Assembly: GCA_914767715.1 (NCBI GenBank)
Contig: OU612070.1
Location: 25,594,025 to 25,658,024 of the forward strand
Source of the DNA: Membranipora membranacea
Lineage: Eukaryota > Bryozoa > Gymnolaemata > Cheilostomatida > Membraniporidae
Direction: 5' to 3'
Length of the DNA: 64,000 nt
The stretch's first letter is position 1. Each line of letters opens with the position of its first letter. Below are positions 15,001-24,709 of this stretch, piece after piece. A program made the translations under genes and the position numbers. The notes under the pieces were generated by a model that saw only the letters and a list, made by a program, of their open reading frames with translations, was not told the DNA's origin and made no database searches.

Positions 15001-18000
15001 CACATTGTTGTCGGTTGCCTGAAAGGGTCATCCTATTCCAAAACCCTACTGCCGTCACATCTGGGTCCATAGTAAGCACTTCTGGACAATTGTTGCGATG
15101 ACAGTTGATTGTAGTCTCGAGCTCCTTCAAAGAAGTAGAAGTGACCAGATGTATTCTCTCTGTCTTTGATTGTTGTTTATTTAGGAATATGAATGATGAC
15201 TGCCGCTGGGCAACAGATGTCACTAGTCTGGTCAGTAGTGTCAGCGCCTGAACTGGTAGTAGAATCGTTCTGATGTGTCAACCAGAAACTTGATAATTCC
15301 ATGAGAGTGTTGTAGGTTGTTGAGGCTTGAGCGCTATCTCTATCTGCAATAATGTCTTTGATGCAGTGAAGTTTTTCAAACAAGGTTGACTTTTCTTCTG
15401 CTGACCCTAACATCCTTAGATCAAATCTGATCTTAGCTTTCTTTGCTGCTGAACTACTGTCACTAGATCCGGCAGCTTCCGCCATAATGTTTTGACCATT
15501 AAATTTGATCGATTAGTTTATGACTGATAAAATGTGATGATACTCTCGGACTGTTTTGCTATCTGGCAACGCAAAGTTTATTTACAGAGGCTGGTTCAAT
15601 TAATCCAATTTCCACTGATATGGGGTTTTCGAGGCAATGTGTGCAACTATCTGATGTTTCCTCCTTCAAACATGGTAAATTGGACTTGAAGGAAGTTGCT
15701 CAATAGATAGTAATCTGCCACTTCTGGTTATAATTGGTTTTGAATAATAATTAGAAAATAGTACAGGTTGAGTGAAAATTCAGTGTGGGCATTTTCGAAG
15801 GATTGTGATGAACACATTTCGTCACAGTAAAATCTCTTGAATTAATCTGTCGCAGTGAAATCATTATCATGAGAATGACAAATGCATTGAGCATACTTTC
15901 ATGTCAAAGCAGTTTGCGTTTGAAGGAGGAAACAACAAACAGGTCCTCACATTACCTCAAAATCCTCAAATGCCTGATAATTTTGGTTTTAGTATTCTGT
16001 GCATTAGTCATCAATTGTTCACTGTCCTGGTTGGAGCTTTCTTTGATCAATTTAGTGAATACCTTGTAAATTTCGGCATTTCGCCCCCCCCCCCCCCCCC
16101 TTTGTTAAATTATGTTTATAAAACTCTTATTATAATTCCAAACTTCATAACTTTATGAGAAAGTATGGAGGAACCACAAAATTTCAGGATACAGTTTCCA
16201 GTGTCTGAAGAGGAAATCAGATTAGTGTGGACGTTGTTTGACAGACATGGACACTGCTGGTTACAAAGGAGCAGCGAGACTCAATAAACTTCATGGTGGA
16301 AGGGGATGTCATCACACTTCATGAAGAACAAATAAATGACCAGGGAGCTGTAGCCAATAATAAACCACCACAGAGATGGAAATTTCGTGTTTTCTGGTTG
16401 ACAGATGATGAGGACCAACAGCTTCTACAGCTTTTGGAAGAAAAAAACTGGCAGCTAGAAAAATTTTCTCGGAAGGCCTGAGCAGATAAACCAGGAAAGA
16501 GTAGATGAGGGCGAAGAATATCCCGAGGTCAATGTGCCTAGGTTTATTCTGGTACCACCTAGAGTAGAGATGCAGGAGTGCCCCGATTGCTTTGCAAAGC
16601 CCTGCGTCACACATCCTTCAAATCAGCAAGGCTGGTGGCCAGTCGTTGCTGCATTACCTTCCCCTAGGAATAACTTGCTAAGAAAGAATTTGTATTACAA
16701 ATTTTGGAACATGTGTTACATCAGAGGTCTGTGGGCAGATGAGAGATATATACAGAAGAAGGAGGAAGTCCATGGTGAAGTGAACATCCGAAGTGAAATT
16801 ATGCCTGACTGTGTTTGCAAAAGTGTGCGATATTGGTACCCTAATACACCTAATGTCCCATATATGGGACACAAGGTGGGATGAGCGTCCAACTCTAAGC
16901 CCCAACGGCCCTTTTCAGGGCCACCCATTATAAATAAAGAGATTGTTCATAATATATAGGAGTGTGTTCATCTTTATAATCTGCTTTTTTACTCAAATAC
17001 TTTGTTTACAATTTCAACATTTCTTGACCCTAATATTACATACAGGAGTTTCAATTTCGATGGAGGTCTTACTAGATTTCTTAGCAAATTCTTCAGGATT
17101 GTAATTATAAAAATTTTACTACCTCTGTCTGCGATAATAAAAGTCCTTGGATATAGCCCCTAGCTATTTTATCCCATCTTGATGTAAACTTGATTGTAGG
17201 ATTTTAATAGCATATTAGCATATTGATTGCCAATTAATGACAGCAACCGTAACTAAGCACTTGACAAAAATTCTACGCACTATATAAATCTGTCAATCAT
17301 ATTTCAAAATCAACCAATAAGAACCAGTAAAATGTGGGGCGGGTTATTTGAAATTTCTGTGGCTGTGCAATTTTGAGTCAAAGCTGATGCATTTTCACCA
17401 CTTTCTAAGAAAATTCTTGGAATAAGATTTATATAGGGATGTGTGTATGAAAAATCTGCATCAGCCCATACAATTTCCATCTCAATAAAGTCAAGACTGC
17501 TCATCATATTCCCAAAAAATCAGGAGGAATTTGAATGCTGCTAACCCCATTTGAATTTGATATGGCTGGGTGATCGCTTTACATTGACTGGCCCTTATAT
17601 ACCGATCGCGCCACTTTAATATTTATACACACAAATGATTGCTTATTCCCAATGAACTCCTTCTCCAGGGATTTCGTCGCTCAAGACTTAGAATGAAACA
17701 CACATAACAACAACTTTGGGAAGAACGATTTCACGGTATGAAAGTGGTTGTTTTGCGCAAATGAAACTTGCATGTTAGCCAATGGCATATCCCATCCCGT
17801 TAATCGAAATCCAAAATGATTGAACAACTGTTTAACAAATTGAAGGAGCGCCAAGAGACATAATGCTAGTTGCATCGACTGGCAATTTTAGTTCATTTGG
17901 GCTCAGAAAGCCTTTTACTATTATGACTAGGCCCCATTTTTAATTTTATGAATTCTATTAATTGGGTGGATTTAAACTATGCAATATACATTCTATAAGT

Positions 18001-18325
18001 TTTACTTTTTTGCTAGATAATTGTAGAATTGAGTTTCAACAGTTTCAGTTACGCTGAGGTTTTGAATTAATTGGGGGTCTGACGGGCTGATGACTGTGTG
18101 TACAGGATGTCTGTAGACTTGTTGATGGTTGACATACTTGTCTCTTGTATTTCATTGGAGACAAAAATACAGAATTTTTGCAATCACCCTGACAAGAACA
18201 TATGAACCCTTTTAAATAAAACCCATATTGTCATAACTAACCAGACACCTGTTCATTACACACTACTCACCTCCAAGCATAAATTTGCAAATCCTAAATA
18301 CTAAACGTCCAGCCATCCTCCTCAT
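63..18325 (-). CDS. DUF885 family protein, copy L (exons 1-5, 3' end beyond window)
   Basis: Mirror-image paralogue of copy R. Exons on the minus strand: 18325-18271, 5689-5520, 3260-3124, 2227-2107, 163-63. Each has the same length and phase as its copy R counterpart, with acceptor and donor sites intact and no stop codon. Exon 1 reads MRRMAGRLVFRICKFMLG. Exon 2 differs from copy R at five bases, all silent; over exons 2-5 I count about 13 synonymous and 4 amino-acid changes, so both copies appear to have been under purifying selection. The next exon would lie left of base 1. Intron 1 is about 12.6 kb because the 11.5-kb TTAA transposon lies in it (6144-17615). Whether the gene still splices across that insert cannot be told from sequence. 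Confidence 0.85.
320..515. repeat. 23-bp minisatellite with CRE-like cores, intron 4 of copy L
   Basis: Roughly eight imperfect units of CACTTACCACAATGCATGA plus CGTCA; several contain the palindrome TGACGTCA. The mirrored array lies at 41876-42065 in copy R intron 4. Unit sequence and order have drifted between the arms. Confidence 0.8.
897..1035 (-). repeat. tRNA-derived SINE, copy 1
   Basis: Minus strand starts near TTAGCGCGCTTGCTATTCAC (A-box-like) and contains a pol III B-box-like GGGTTTGAGTCCC (955-967), then a shared tail ending CCCTAGCACCYCC. The same element occurs at 41340-41487 and 46722-46850. An (AT)n run follows at 1039-1058. Confidence 0.7.
2370..2700 (+). repeat. Dispersed repeat family A, copy in intron 3 of copy L
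   Basis: Contains GCCCTCCTGTCTGCCTGGTA and flanks. The sequence recurs at 58310-58690 (same strand, in the duplicated-exon region of GGT) and in degraded inverted form at 38845-39070. No coding potential seen; family unknown. Confidence 0.6.
2773..2811. repeat. Perfect 17-bp-arm hairpin in intron 3 of copy L
   Basis: GATGGTCAAGATTTACA, a 5-nt loop CAATA, then the exact reverse complement. The mirrored place in arm R (near 38740) lacks the second arm, so it arose in one copy only. Confidence 0.8.
6185..6707. mobile_element. Palindromic MITE near the left end of the TTAA transposon
   Basis: Arms of about 175 bp (6191-6365 and 6530-6703) are near-perfect inverted repeats around a short centre. 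The core is CGGAGTTGTCCTCTCTCCAG followed by TTTGGTACTTTTAACCCACG and its reverse complement at 6600-6657. The apparent outer ends read CAATAGA..GTTTTCTGAGCT. No coding potential and no clear target duplication. Confidence 0.75.
8525..8840. repeat. Degenerate tandem pair inside the transposon
   Basis: Two A-rich blocks of about 150 bp (8525-8670 and 8700-8840) share TATCAGGTAAAACGAA / GATCAGGTAAAATGAA and AATAAGATG segments. No gene seen. Confidence 0.5.
9047..9246 (-). other. Orphan coding exon inside the transposon
   Basis: Minus strand: acceptor TTGTAG|AT, 66 open codons (DPSDIIRAVMKRMRVNK, ALKQIMVLKDIL, GGVIAAHQEGKIFICEHGG, ending SLCE) and donor GAG|GTACTT. Codon-like composition and clean splice sites suggest a real exon, yet it is not part of the transposase pattern. 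It may be a captured host exon or a second nested element. Family not recognised. Confidence 0.4.
9672..9720. repeat. 19-bp-arm hairpin
   Basis: GTAGCAGTACCTAACATGT at 9672-9690 and its exact reverse complement at 9702-9720, with an 11-nt loop that itself repeats AGCAGAACCTA. Confidence 0.75.
10621..11235. repeat. 615-bp direct repeat, unit 1
   Basis: Nearly identical to 12139-12752 (only a few differences, e.g. TTGACCC against TTGCCC and ACTAAAT against ACTTAAT). It holds an exon-like block ending ATGCACCTGGAAAG|GTAAGC preceded by TTTTTTTTCAG (10915-11005). Stop codons occur in all frames of that block, so it may be a non-coding exon. Confidence 0.8.
11405..11840. repeat. Degenerate third unit between the 615-bp repeats
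   Basis: Shares the same exon-like block (ATTTTTCAG|ATGCCCTCATTC ... ATGCACCTGGAAAG|GTAAGC) and, near 11752-11830, the GGATAAAGTGTGGATAAACC block. An older member of the same array. Confidence 0.6.
12139..12752. repeat. 614-bp direct repeat, unit 2
   Basis: Recent copy of 10621-11235, one base shorter. The two copies diverge abruptly at both ends. Confidence 0.8.
14310..14635. repeat. Direct repeat pair in the transposase intron
   Basis: About 140 bp occurs twice (14310-14455, 14500-14635), sharing CAGTTTCACTGGATGAT and GAGTAGGCATGACACAATAG. It lies between transposase exons b and c. Confidence 0.65.
16165..16884 (+). pseudogene. Cys-rich accessory ORF of the TTAA transposon (frameshifted)
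   Basis: Starts MEEPQNFRIQFPVSEEEIRL at 16165. The conceptual protein changes frame at about 16250 (DTAGYKGAARLNKLHG is in another frame) and 16290, then reads GDVITLHEEQIND. After a stop near 16481 it continues in a new frame to 16884 with CPDCFAKPCVT, WWP, RKNLYYKFWNM and EIMPDCVCKSVRYWYPN..YMGHK. Similar Cys/Trp-rich proteins occur with transposons of cnidarians, molluscs and sponges (memory-based). It is divergent from the transposase across about 680 bp (15486-16164) that probably held both promoters. A poly-C run lies at 16084-16100. Confidence 0.55.
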
Positions 18326-18384
18326 TCAATGCGCTGCTGTAGTATGCAAATGTTTTTGTTGAATTGTAGACAGCTTAGCGCTGT

Positions 18385-18394
18385 GTATATAAAT
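18385..18394 (-). promoter_or_regulatory. TATA-like element upstream of copy L exon 1
   Basis: Minus strand reads ATTTATATAC about 60 bp upstream of the predicted ATG at 18325. The same block with small changes lies upstream of copy R (34340-34351), and the surrounding sequence is conserved between the two arms. This fits a shared core promoter, but no transcription start is known. Confidence 0.35.
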
Positions 18395-18719
18395 GGAAGC
18401 TGAAGCTCAGCTAGGTGACAAAAATAATCAAAACCCCATCACATCCGTGAATGCAGTTGGCACAGGGTGACACTCTTGCGATGTTTAAAATTTTGGGAGG
18501 AGGTTTTGATTTTGGATCATAATATTGCAAGCCAGTAGTTCTAGGGGAGGCAGAGAGGCACTGCCTCCCCTAAAATGCTCAATACAGTTACCTAAAATAC
18601 TATAATCGGGTAATACATGTAATAATCAGCTACTCTGGGATTACAATTTGCTAATTATACGCCTTAAATTGCTTGCAGAAGAGCTTACAGCAACTCTCAT
18701 GGACATGCCTCAAACTTTT

Positions 18720-19650
18720 GGCCCCCCCCCCTGTATTTTTTCCTACGGTCCTGTATTGATATTATAATGGTAGCGCCATCAATCTCAATAGTATTTCAAT
18801 GAAATCTTATGACCAATTGTACAAGCTAGACATATTCTGCTACGTATTGACACATTCGTATGCTGTGATTCAGTTGGTGTCTAGTCTGAGCCCCCCAGAA
18901 TTTGCCTGCCGCCCCCCACCCCCTCCCCCCTGGTGTCATGTTTTCTGATTATCATTCAGCTAGATCATGTGTTTAAATCTTGCAGTCAATCTATTTGAAG
19001 CATTGCACAGTAACAGGCAAACTAATCTTCGCAAAATTAATCCTTACATAATTTTAGTGAAGCACTCCTGATTTTGGCTAGAGCAAGTTTGATCCATTTT
19101 GCTCGCATTGGAATTGCCCCCCCTCTACTGACATGCTGAAGGCAAGAACGTTTTTGCCTTCGGTTTTACTCCCTGTGCTTGGAGTTGCCCCCCTTTGAGT
19201 CAGCATCCAGCACACCAGGAAATAACCTCGTATCACAGTTGAATTAGTAATAGCTCATCTCGCACATGTCCTAACGCATAACTACGATCAAGGAGGAATA
19301 GACTCCTTGCTACGATCTACTGAGTTATGCGACTAATATTCACAATCATCATTACCAACAATGATCTTCAGTAGCTTCGCTACTGTTGAGTTCAGGGTTA
19401 AGTTTCCCCTTAAAACTTAATGCGAAAAAAAAAACTACCATACTCCCTCATCGATTATATGGCGCCTACCTCCAAATAGCAAAAAATCCTATGAATGAAA
19501 CCTCCAGCCATCTCAGCCCCCTCGATTACTCCGCTGTGATTGCGTGCAGATATTTTTTCAGTCGCAGCTCTGAAGATGAAGCTTAGTAATAAAACTAATG
19601 CTCCGCATGGCAATCAAAGCTATATATGTACTCCAAATATTTTTATCTGT
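18720..19650. other. Upstream flank of copy L, mirrored at 33200-34000
   Basis: No convincing exon. Sequence, including a block near 19080-19200 with CCCC-rich runs, is conserved in inverted order in arm R. C-runs at 18721-18731 and 18912-18931. The short ORFs do not keep frame between the arms. Confidence 0.5.
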
Positions 19651-20383
19651 ATAATCATCATCTTAATTTAAAATGCTGGCATCTGTAATGAATAATCCTT
19701 AGCGCCTAGTTAATGACCTGACACACCAAATTAAAAGCTTATGAATTGACATATGTGATCAGACACATCTGTGTTTTAATAATTGCCGCTATGATGGGGT
19801 TATGTAACATGTCATCATGTCATAGTAAAAGGCATCACTTGATAGCTGGTACTCATTGATGGCTGGTAATTTGGGATTAAGTTTTATTATTAGGCTATGG
19901 ATAGATCATCTATAGTTTTAGTACTAGGACATAACATTCTCACTCATATATACTCAGCATATCTGTATTTTATATTTGCAGGAGGAATTGAAGACGAATG
20001 GTAGTGCATCAGTGACGTTTAAATTCTGGTACCCGGCCATAATGCCATGGCCAAAATGCCATTGGTACAAAATGCCATTGCCATAATGCCATTGTCATAA
20101 TGCCATGGCCATAATGTCATAGGTGAAAACACCACTGCACAATATACCAATGCCAAAATACCAGTCGTACAAAACGCCAGTTGTGTCAAAATACCAGTGG
20201 ATATAAAGCCAGATGTGTCAAAATACCAATGGATATAAAGCCAGATTGAACATAATACCATGCGGGACAACATACCATATCCCAAAATACCATTGCCAAA
20301 ATATATGACCAAAGGAGATCAAGCCACGTTGTACTTTTTTTTAGTCACATTACAGCTGCGGATTGCTCGATCAGAGTAGGGGG

Positions 20384-20430
20384 TGGTTCAGTTGGTTAGA
20401 GCCATCTCTTTCACTGCTCAAGTCTCGAAG
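20384..20430 (+). promoter_or_regulatory. tRNA-like pol III boxes in the left inverted repeat
   Basis: A-box TGGTTCAGTTGG (20384-20395) followed by TAGAGCC and a decayed B-box TGCTCAAGTCTC. Points into the element. Confidence 0.5.
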
Positions 20431-21399
20431 TTTCTACATTTGAATTTTTTTCTCTTGGGTTAGTTGGGCCCGATTGTACTGAAGGCTAGTGTGTGTTGCA
20501 GAAATTGCAGCCAAATATTGCGCCGTCAAGTCGCCAACTCTGTGGGTTATGGCAAGTTAATTGACTCTCTAAATTTGACCAACTTTATGTCTTGGCTTGA
20601 AGGGATTTAACTGGTCTTTTCTGATGCTATTACCGGCATCATGAAGGCTAGCATGATTGCACTCTGGCCCTACCCACACCCCCGGTATGAACTTTTTGAA
20701 CAAGCCTATGCAATTTCTTAACAAGGACCTCTCTCTTCGCTTGTTATTGGTTTTCATAAATTCAAGTTTGTTGGATCAAGCGTTGTATTCATGGTTTGTT
20801 ATCATATTGAAAATATTTTGAATTGAGTATGAAATTAATAAAAGTTTCAAAACTTTATATTCAAAAAGCATTTGTAATGGCATGATTTTTAGTTTTTCAA
20901 AAATATGAGAACTGTGACCCCTGGTTTAATTCCCTTGATGTCACACAGAGTCCTATCTGGCTATCACTTGCGTGACCCCAGAACTCTAATTCTAGATTCT
21001 GCTCAATGGCTGGACCGAGTGCTTGTATCATCATCAGGGTTAAATCTAATTCCTTTTTCTGGCGTTTAAAATGTTCATAGATAGTTATGCTGTTCCTCTT
21101 TCTTCTAAAATAGTTCCGGAATATGAGCTGTTATTCTTCTGGTAAAAAATATTGTTCGAGGTCTCAAAAATGTATTCTCATAGTTTATGACAAGACAGTT
21201 GGTGATACACCATCAATTTTTCTGTTTTCTGGGTACAAGTCCTAAGGACTTATTCTTCTCCAGAATAAACATGGAATATATATATATTTATCAGAGGTAA
21301 ATTGCTCTTCGTAATTTCAGGTTCAGTGCTAGAATTATTAGTATTATCAGCAAAAAATTTTCAATTTAGATCAAGTGATACATTTAAAAGGTCAACATT

Positions 21400-22200
21400 A
21401 TAAATTATAAATAGTGCTGGCCGAGAACCGAACCCTGGGGAGCACCGATCATGACAGGCAGTAAACCGACTTAATTCATTTACCAATACAAACTGTTTTC
21501 TATTCAAAAGATAATTTTCTAACAGTCGCTATGAGGGGGATAATATCTAAAAAAAATATCTGTTTACTTATTAGAACGCTGTGATTTTTTGTATCAAAAG
21601 CATTTGAAAGATATAAAATTAAACCCTGGGTGATTCTTCCCTCAATAAAATGGCCGTAAAGTTGTTCCATTATAATATTGATTGTGTCAGTTGTATTGCG
21701 CCCATCTAATGCAAAATTTGTCACAATGATTTTTAAATTTCCTCTATGGTTTTTGAATGCTTTTTGCTTATTTTGCGAAGTTTAGTACCCTCTTTGGTGA
21801 GTGTAAATAAGTAGGATAGTAGGACGTTGATGCTTTCTGGCGCTCATTTTGTTGCTGGCCTTATCAATGCATGAGCATGGTTTTCCATTGAAAGTTGGTG
21901 TCAGATATTTCTGTAACAATTTTGTTATCGTATAATTTCTTATAATAACACATTAATTTATTTTAGTTGTGTTCATCCGTAAGGAATTGTTGATCGGAAA
22001 TGTTTAAATCTAAGGTGCACATTTTTATGTTCGGATTTAATAATAGTAATAGTGATATAAAATAATTATTTTGGTTTCACAAATTCTGGTTCGGGATCTA
22101 ATGAGAATATAAAAATATTGGCTTCAACTCAACTTGCTTTAGTCTTTTGAAGCATTCTGGATTCAAATCAATGTTGATGTCACCAACAATAAGTCAGTTC
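21400..22200 (-). pseudogene. Degenerate non-LTR retrotransposon (endonuclease + reverse transcriptase)
   Basis: On the minus strand: an AP-endonuclease motif LIVGDINIDL (22195-22161), then GRNTTDTINIIM and LYLSNAFDTKNH (RT core, open frame 21724-21500), then GAPQGSVLG (near 21450-21420). The order and motifs match Jockey/CR1-type LINEs. Frameshifts and stops break it throughout, and the catalytic YxDD box is not recognisable. It is nested inside the foldback element. Confidence 0.75.
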
Positions 22201-22874
22201 GTGGGGAGCTAAATCCTCCAGTAAATTTTTGTGTTGAACATATAAAATTCTCAACATTCTTTTTAAATGGAATCAAAAGACGTTACATTACATAAATATT
22301 TAAGAGAAACAAAAGCTCTGCATAGTAACACCACATTTTGGCGAAACGGCTCTATAGACTATGTAGCTTTTATACCCTCGAGTAGGAAAACAAATTTTGT
22401 TGAATGTGTATATGGTCAGAAGAGATGTTAAAACTTATCCATATCCATCATCATCATTTATACTAAATTTACAACATGAAATTCAAGTTGTGAACAGCCT
22501 GTGAGTCACAAGCCCCTATTAAATGACTTTGCTGAATACTATGGCCATGGCCTAACCGTGAAAGTTCATTTTGGGTGAACAGAGTTTTTCCTTCCTGTTA
22601 GTTGTAACTGTAACTTTTTATACAACTAATAAATACAGAGATAACCTGCTCTATGTTCAATCATCGTAGTCTTATCAATGTCATTAGTAAACATGAATCT
22701 CTAGGGCAGCGATGAGTCAAGACTTGGCTTTCAAAAAAAAGTTGGTAATAATCCAAAGTTATTGGTCATATTATTCTAAAGAATGGTTGGGAAATATTTA
22801 TTACAAGTCACTAGCTCTCAGTTTGTGGATCCCAACAAACCCCAGATATGATTGATATTGAACGAAGAAACTTC

Positions 22875-22917
22875 GAGACTCGAACGGCGAAGGAGATGGC
22901 TCTAACCAACTGAACCA
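22875..22917 (-). promoter_or_regulatory. tRNA-like pol III boxes in the right inverted repeat
   Basis: On the minus strand, A-box TGGTTCAGTTGG (22917-22906) then B-box CGTTCGAGTCTC (22886-22875), better preserved than in the left repeat. Spacing is shorter than in real tRNA genes. Confidence 0.5.
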
Positions 22918-24709
22918 CCCCCTTCTCTGATCAAGCAACCCTCAGCTGTAATGTGACCAAAAAAAATACAACTTGGCTCGATCTCCTTTGGTTATATATT
23001 TTGGCATTTTGGCAATGGTATTTTGGGGTATGGTATGTTGTCCCGCATGGTATTATGTCCAATCTGGCTTTATATCCATTGGTATTTTGACACATCTGGC
23101 TTTATATCCACTGGTATTTTGAAACAACTGGCGTTTTGTACAACTGGTATTTTGGCATAGGTATATTGTACAGTGGTGTTTTCACCTATGGCATTATGGC
23201 CATGGCATTATGACAATGGCATTATGGCGATGGCATTTTGTCCCAATGGCATTTTGGCCATGGCATTTTGATACGGAATCTTAAATTCTTGCAGCATCCT
23301 GAAGTTATATTCAAGGATAGTAAGTTGCTATTCAGACAGGGCACCACACGCTGTACAGGTACTGTTACAGGTGTCACACCCTACATGTCGAGTCAGAGCA
23401 GAGAGGATAGCTATGACGGGAGTCGAGTGGAGGTATACCCGCATCAGATTCTGGTTATATGTCATTATAGCAATCACTCAAGCCGTGACTAACTTATAAA
23501 GTAGTTCGATGCACACACTCGCTGTGAAAGGGCTTACAACATTATACCCATTATAGGATAATAAAGAGTAGATAGTCAAGTAGATAACAATTCTGACATC
23601 GAGAGCTTATCAATACATATTGCTATATATATTGTCGAGCTGCTACTATATCTAAAGTTTTTCAGTTTGACTTAGCTCTAGAAGCTGCAGTTACTTTTCA
23701 CAATCACAAAGTGATATCCTGTATTATGGAGGGTTTCCCGCATATCCATATCTGATATTCTTCATGTTTGAGTTTGGTTGTTATAAAATGTTACACATTC
23801 TGTGTATATATTATATTCTTAAAGTTTATGAAGAGTTGAAGTTTGAAGTTGTTTCATGCTCTCATGCCAGGAAATGCAATTATCCAGAGTTTCTATTTTT
23901 CTACTTCGGTGTCTCACAGTGGCCTTTTCTTTCTTTGTCGTACAATTTCTTCCCTTGATAGCCTAGACTTTATTTTATCGTTTTATCATTTTAACCAGTA
24001 TTTTACTCATCAATCTTGTTACAGTTAGATCCATAAAAACTATTCATTTTACTACTGAAACTAAGAGCAACAATTTTGCATCATGGTATTGAATCGTAAT
24101 ACTCATGTCTAGTAAGATTTGCATGTGTGTGTGAATGTTTTGGAACAGAGCGCGTAACATATATCTTTTAGAATTTTCCTCAGGTATTATTGGTGGTGAT
24201 ACAAACAATTCAAGCACACGACTTCAAATATTCATGTTGTTTTGCTTCATCAATTCTTTTGCAGATGCTGTTTTCTTTATTGATATAAAATACAAACTAT
24301 CAAAGCCAAAGACTCAAAAAATAGTTAGATATATATGCTGTGTTGTATCAGTGAGGGTGGGAGGGGTATATCCACCCTCCCTGGTTATTTCATGATATTG
24401 TGTGTGAAATAACGTGAGTGAGTTGTTGAAAAGTATATTGACAGCCCAGAGTCAGTTACTATCGTGACTATCGAGAACGTAATGGCACTGGAGTATACCT
24501 TAAAATATTCACAACTATTTCCATTACCCTGAATGCATCAATACTGAGACAACAAAAGTTATAATGTATATACATTCGGTTGTTTTTAAAATTATTCTCA
24601 TCTATGGCATACTAATGAATGATTACGCCTGACAGGTCATTTTGGAAGAAGGCTGCTATATAATAGCAAAAAAATAACTGCAGTCTAATTCTGTCACTGT
24701 CCCGAGTTT

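Larger units (their letters stand above)
7407..15485 (-). pseudogene. DDE transposase of the TTAA element (split, frameshifted)
   Basis: Read on the minus strand. Exon a: 15485 to about 15205 (MAEAAGSSDSSS...). A frame change near 15205 leads to exon b, ending at donor 14768, with a region like RIHLVTSTSLKELE and a VTAVGFW motif. Exon c: 14047-13832, with LTDARHGTRK. Exon d: 8054-7407, with HCHDNNASISKYVRE, DNWHGLKQLE, GRTWHNELDDK, CNGSAENFRT, HVEIFNTT. The D of TDARH, the D of CHDNN and the E of HVEIFNTT fit a DDE catalytic triad. The pattern matches invertebrate transposon proteins I recall, with D-x-WH and TWH..L blocks, but this is memory rather than a search. The large gap between exons c and d holds extraneous inserts. 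About ten residues expected between c and d are not found. Confidence 0.65.
6144..17615 (-). mobile_element. 11.5-kb DNA transposon with TTAA target duplication (Kolobok-like, tentative)
   Basis: Absent from the mirrored arm, which gives the empty site: arm R reads a single TTAA near 34990, while arm L has TTAA at both 6140-6143 and 17616-17619. It carries a DDE transposase on the minus strand (15485 to 7407) and a plus-strand accessory ORF (16165-16884). The ends read AGTCCCACTCG and, inverted, AGTGGCGCGATCG, so terminal inverted repeats are weak at best. TTAA targets are typical of Kolobok and piggyBac; the transposase resembles the former type by memory. The element has taken in further material: a palindromic MITE, duplicated blocks and an orphan exon. 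Frameshifts in both ORFs suggest it is dead. Confidence 0.75.
20027..23280. mobile_element. Foldback/MULE-like element with ~415-bp terminal inverted repeats
   Basis: Inverted repeats 20027-20440 and 22863-23280 begin TTCTGGTACCCGGCC and, inverted, GATTCCGTATC, and are built from about 17-bp quasi-repeats of AATGCCATTGCCAT / AATACCAGTGGATAT type. Target duplication TTAAATTC (20019-20026, 23281-23288) is shown by the uninterrupted copy near 50285. No transposase is recognised; the interior holds a LINE relic. Long repeat-built ends with an 8-9 bp duplication suggest a MULE or foldback type, unproven. Confidence 0.8.
19982..23490 (+). pseudogene. GTPBP1/GTPBP2-like last exon, split by a foldback element
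   Basis: Acceptor TATATTTGCAG|GAGGAA at 19982. Exon sequence runs to 20026, is interrupted by the 20027-23280 element with TTAAATTC duplicated on both sides, and resumes at 23281. The joined reading shows the GTPBP1/2 C-terminal barrel pattern: NGSASVTFKFLQHPE, LLFRQGTTRCTGTVTGVTP. Compared with the copy at 50 kb, one G is missing after GACGGG, which shifts the tail to a stop at 23490-23492. Only the last exon is present; the DUF885 L upstream region lies to its left. Confidence 0.75.
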
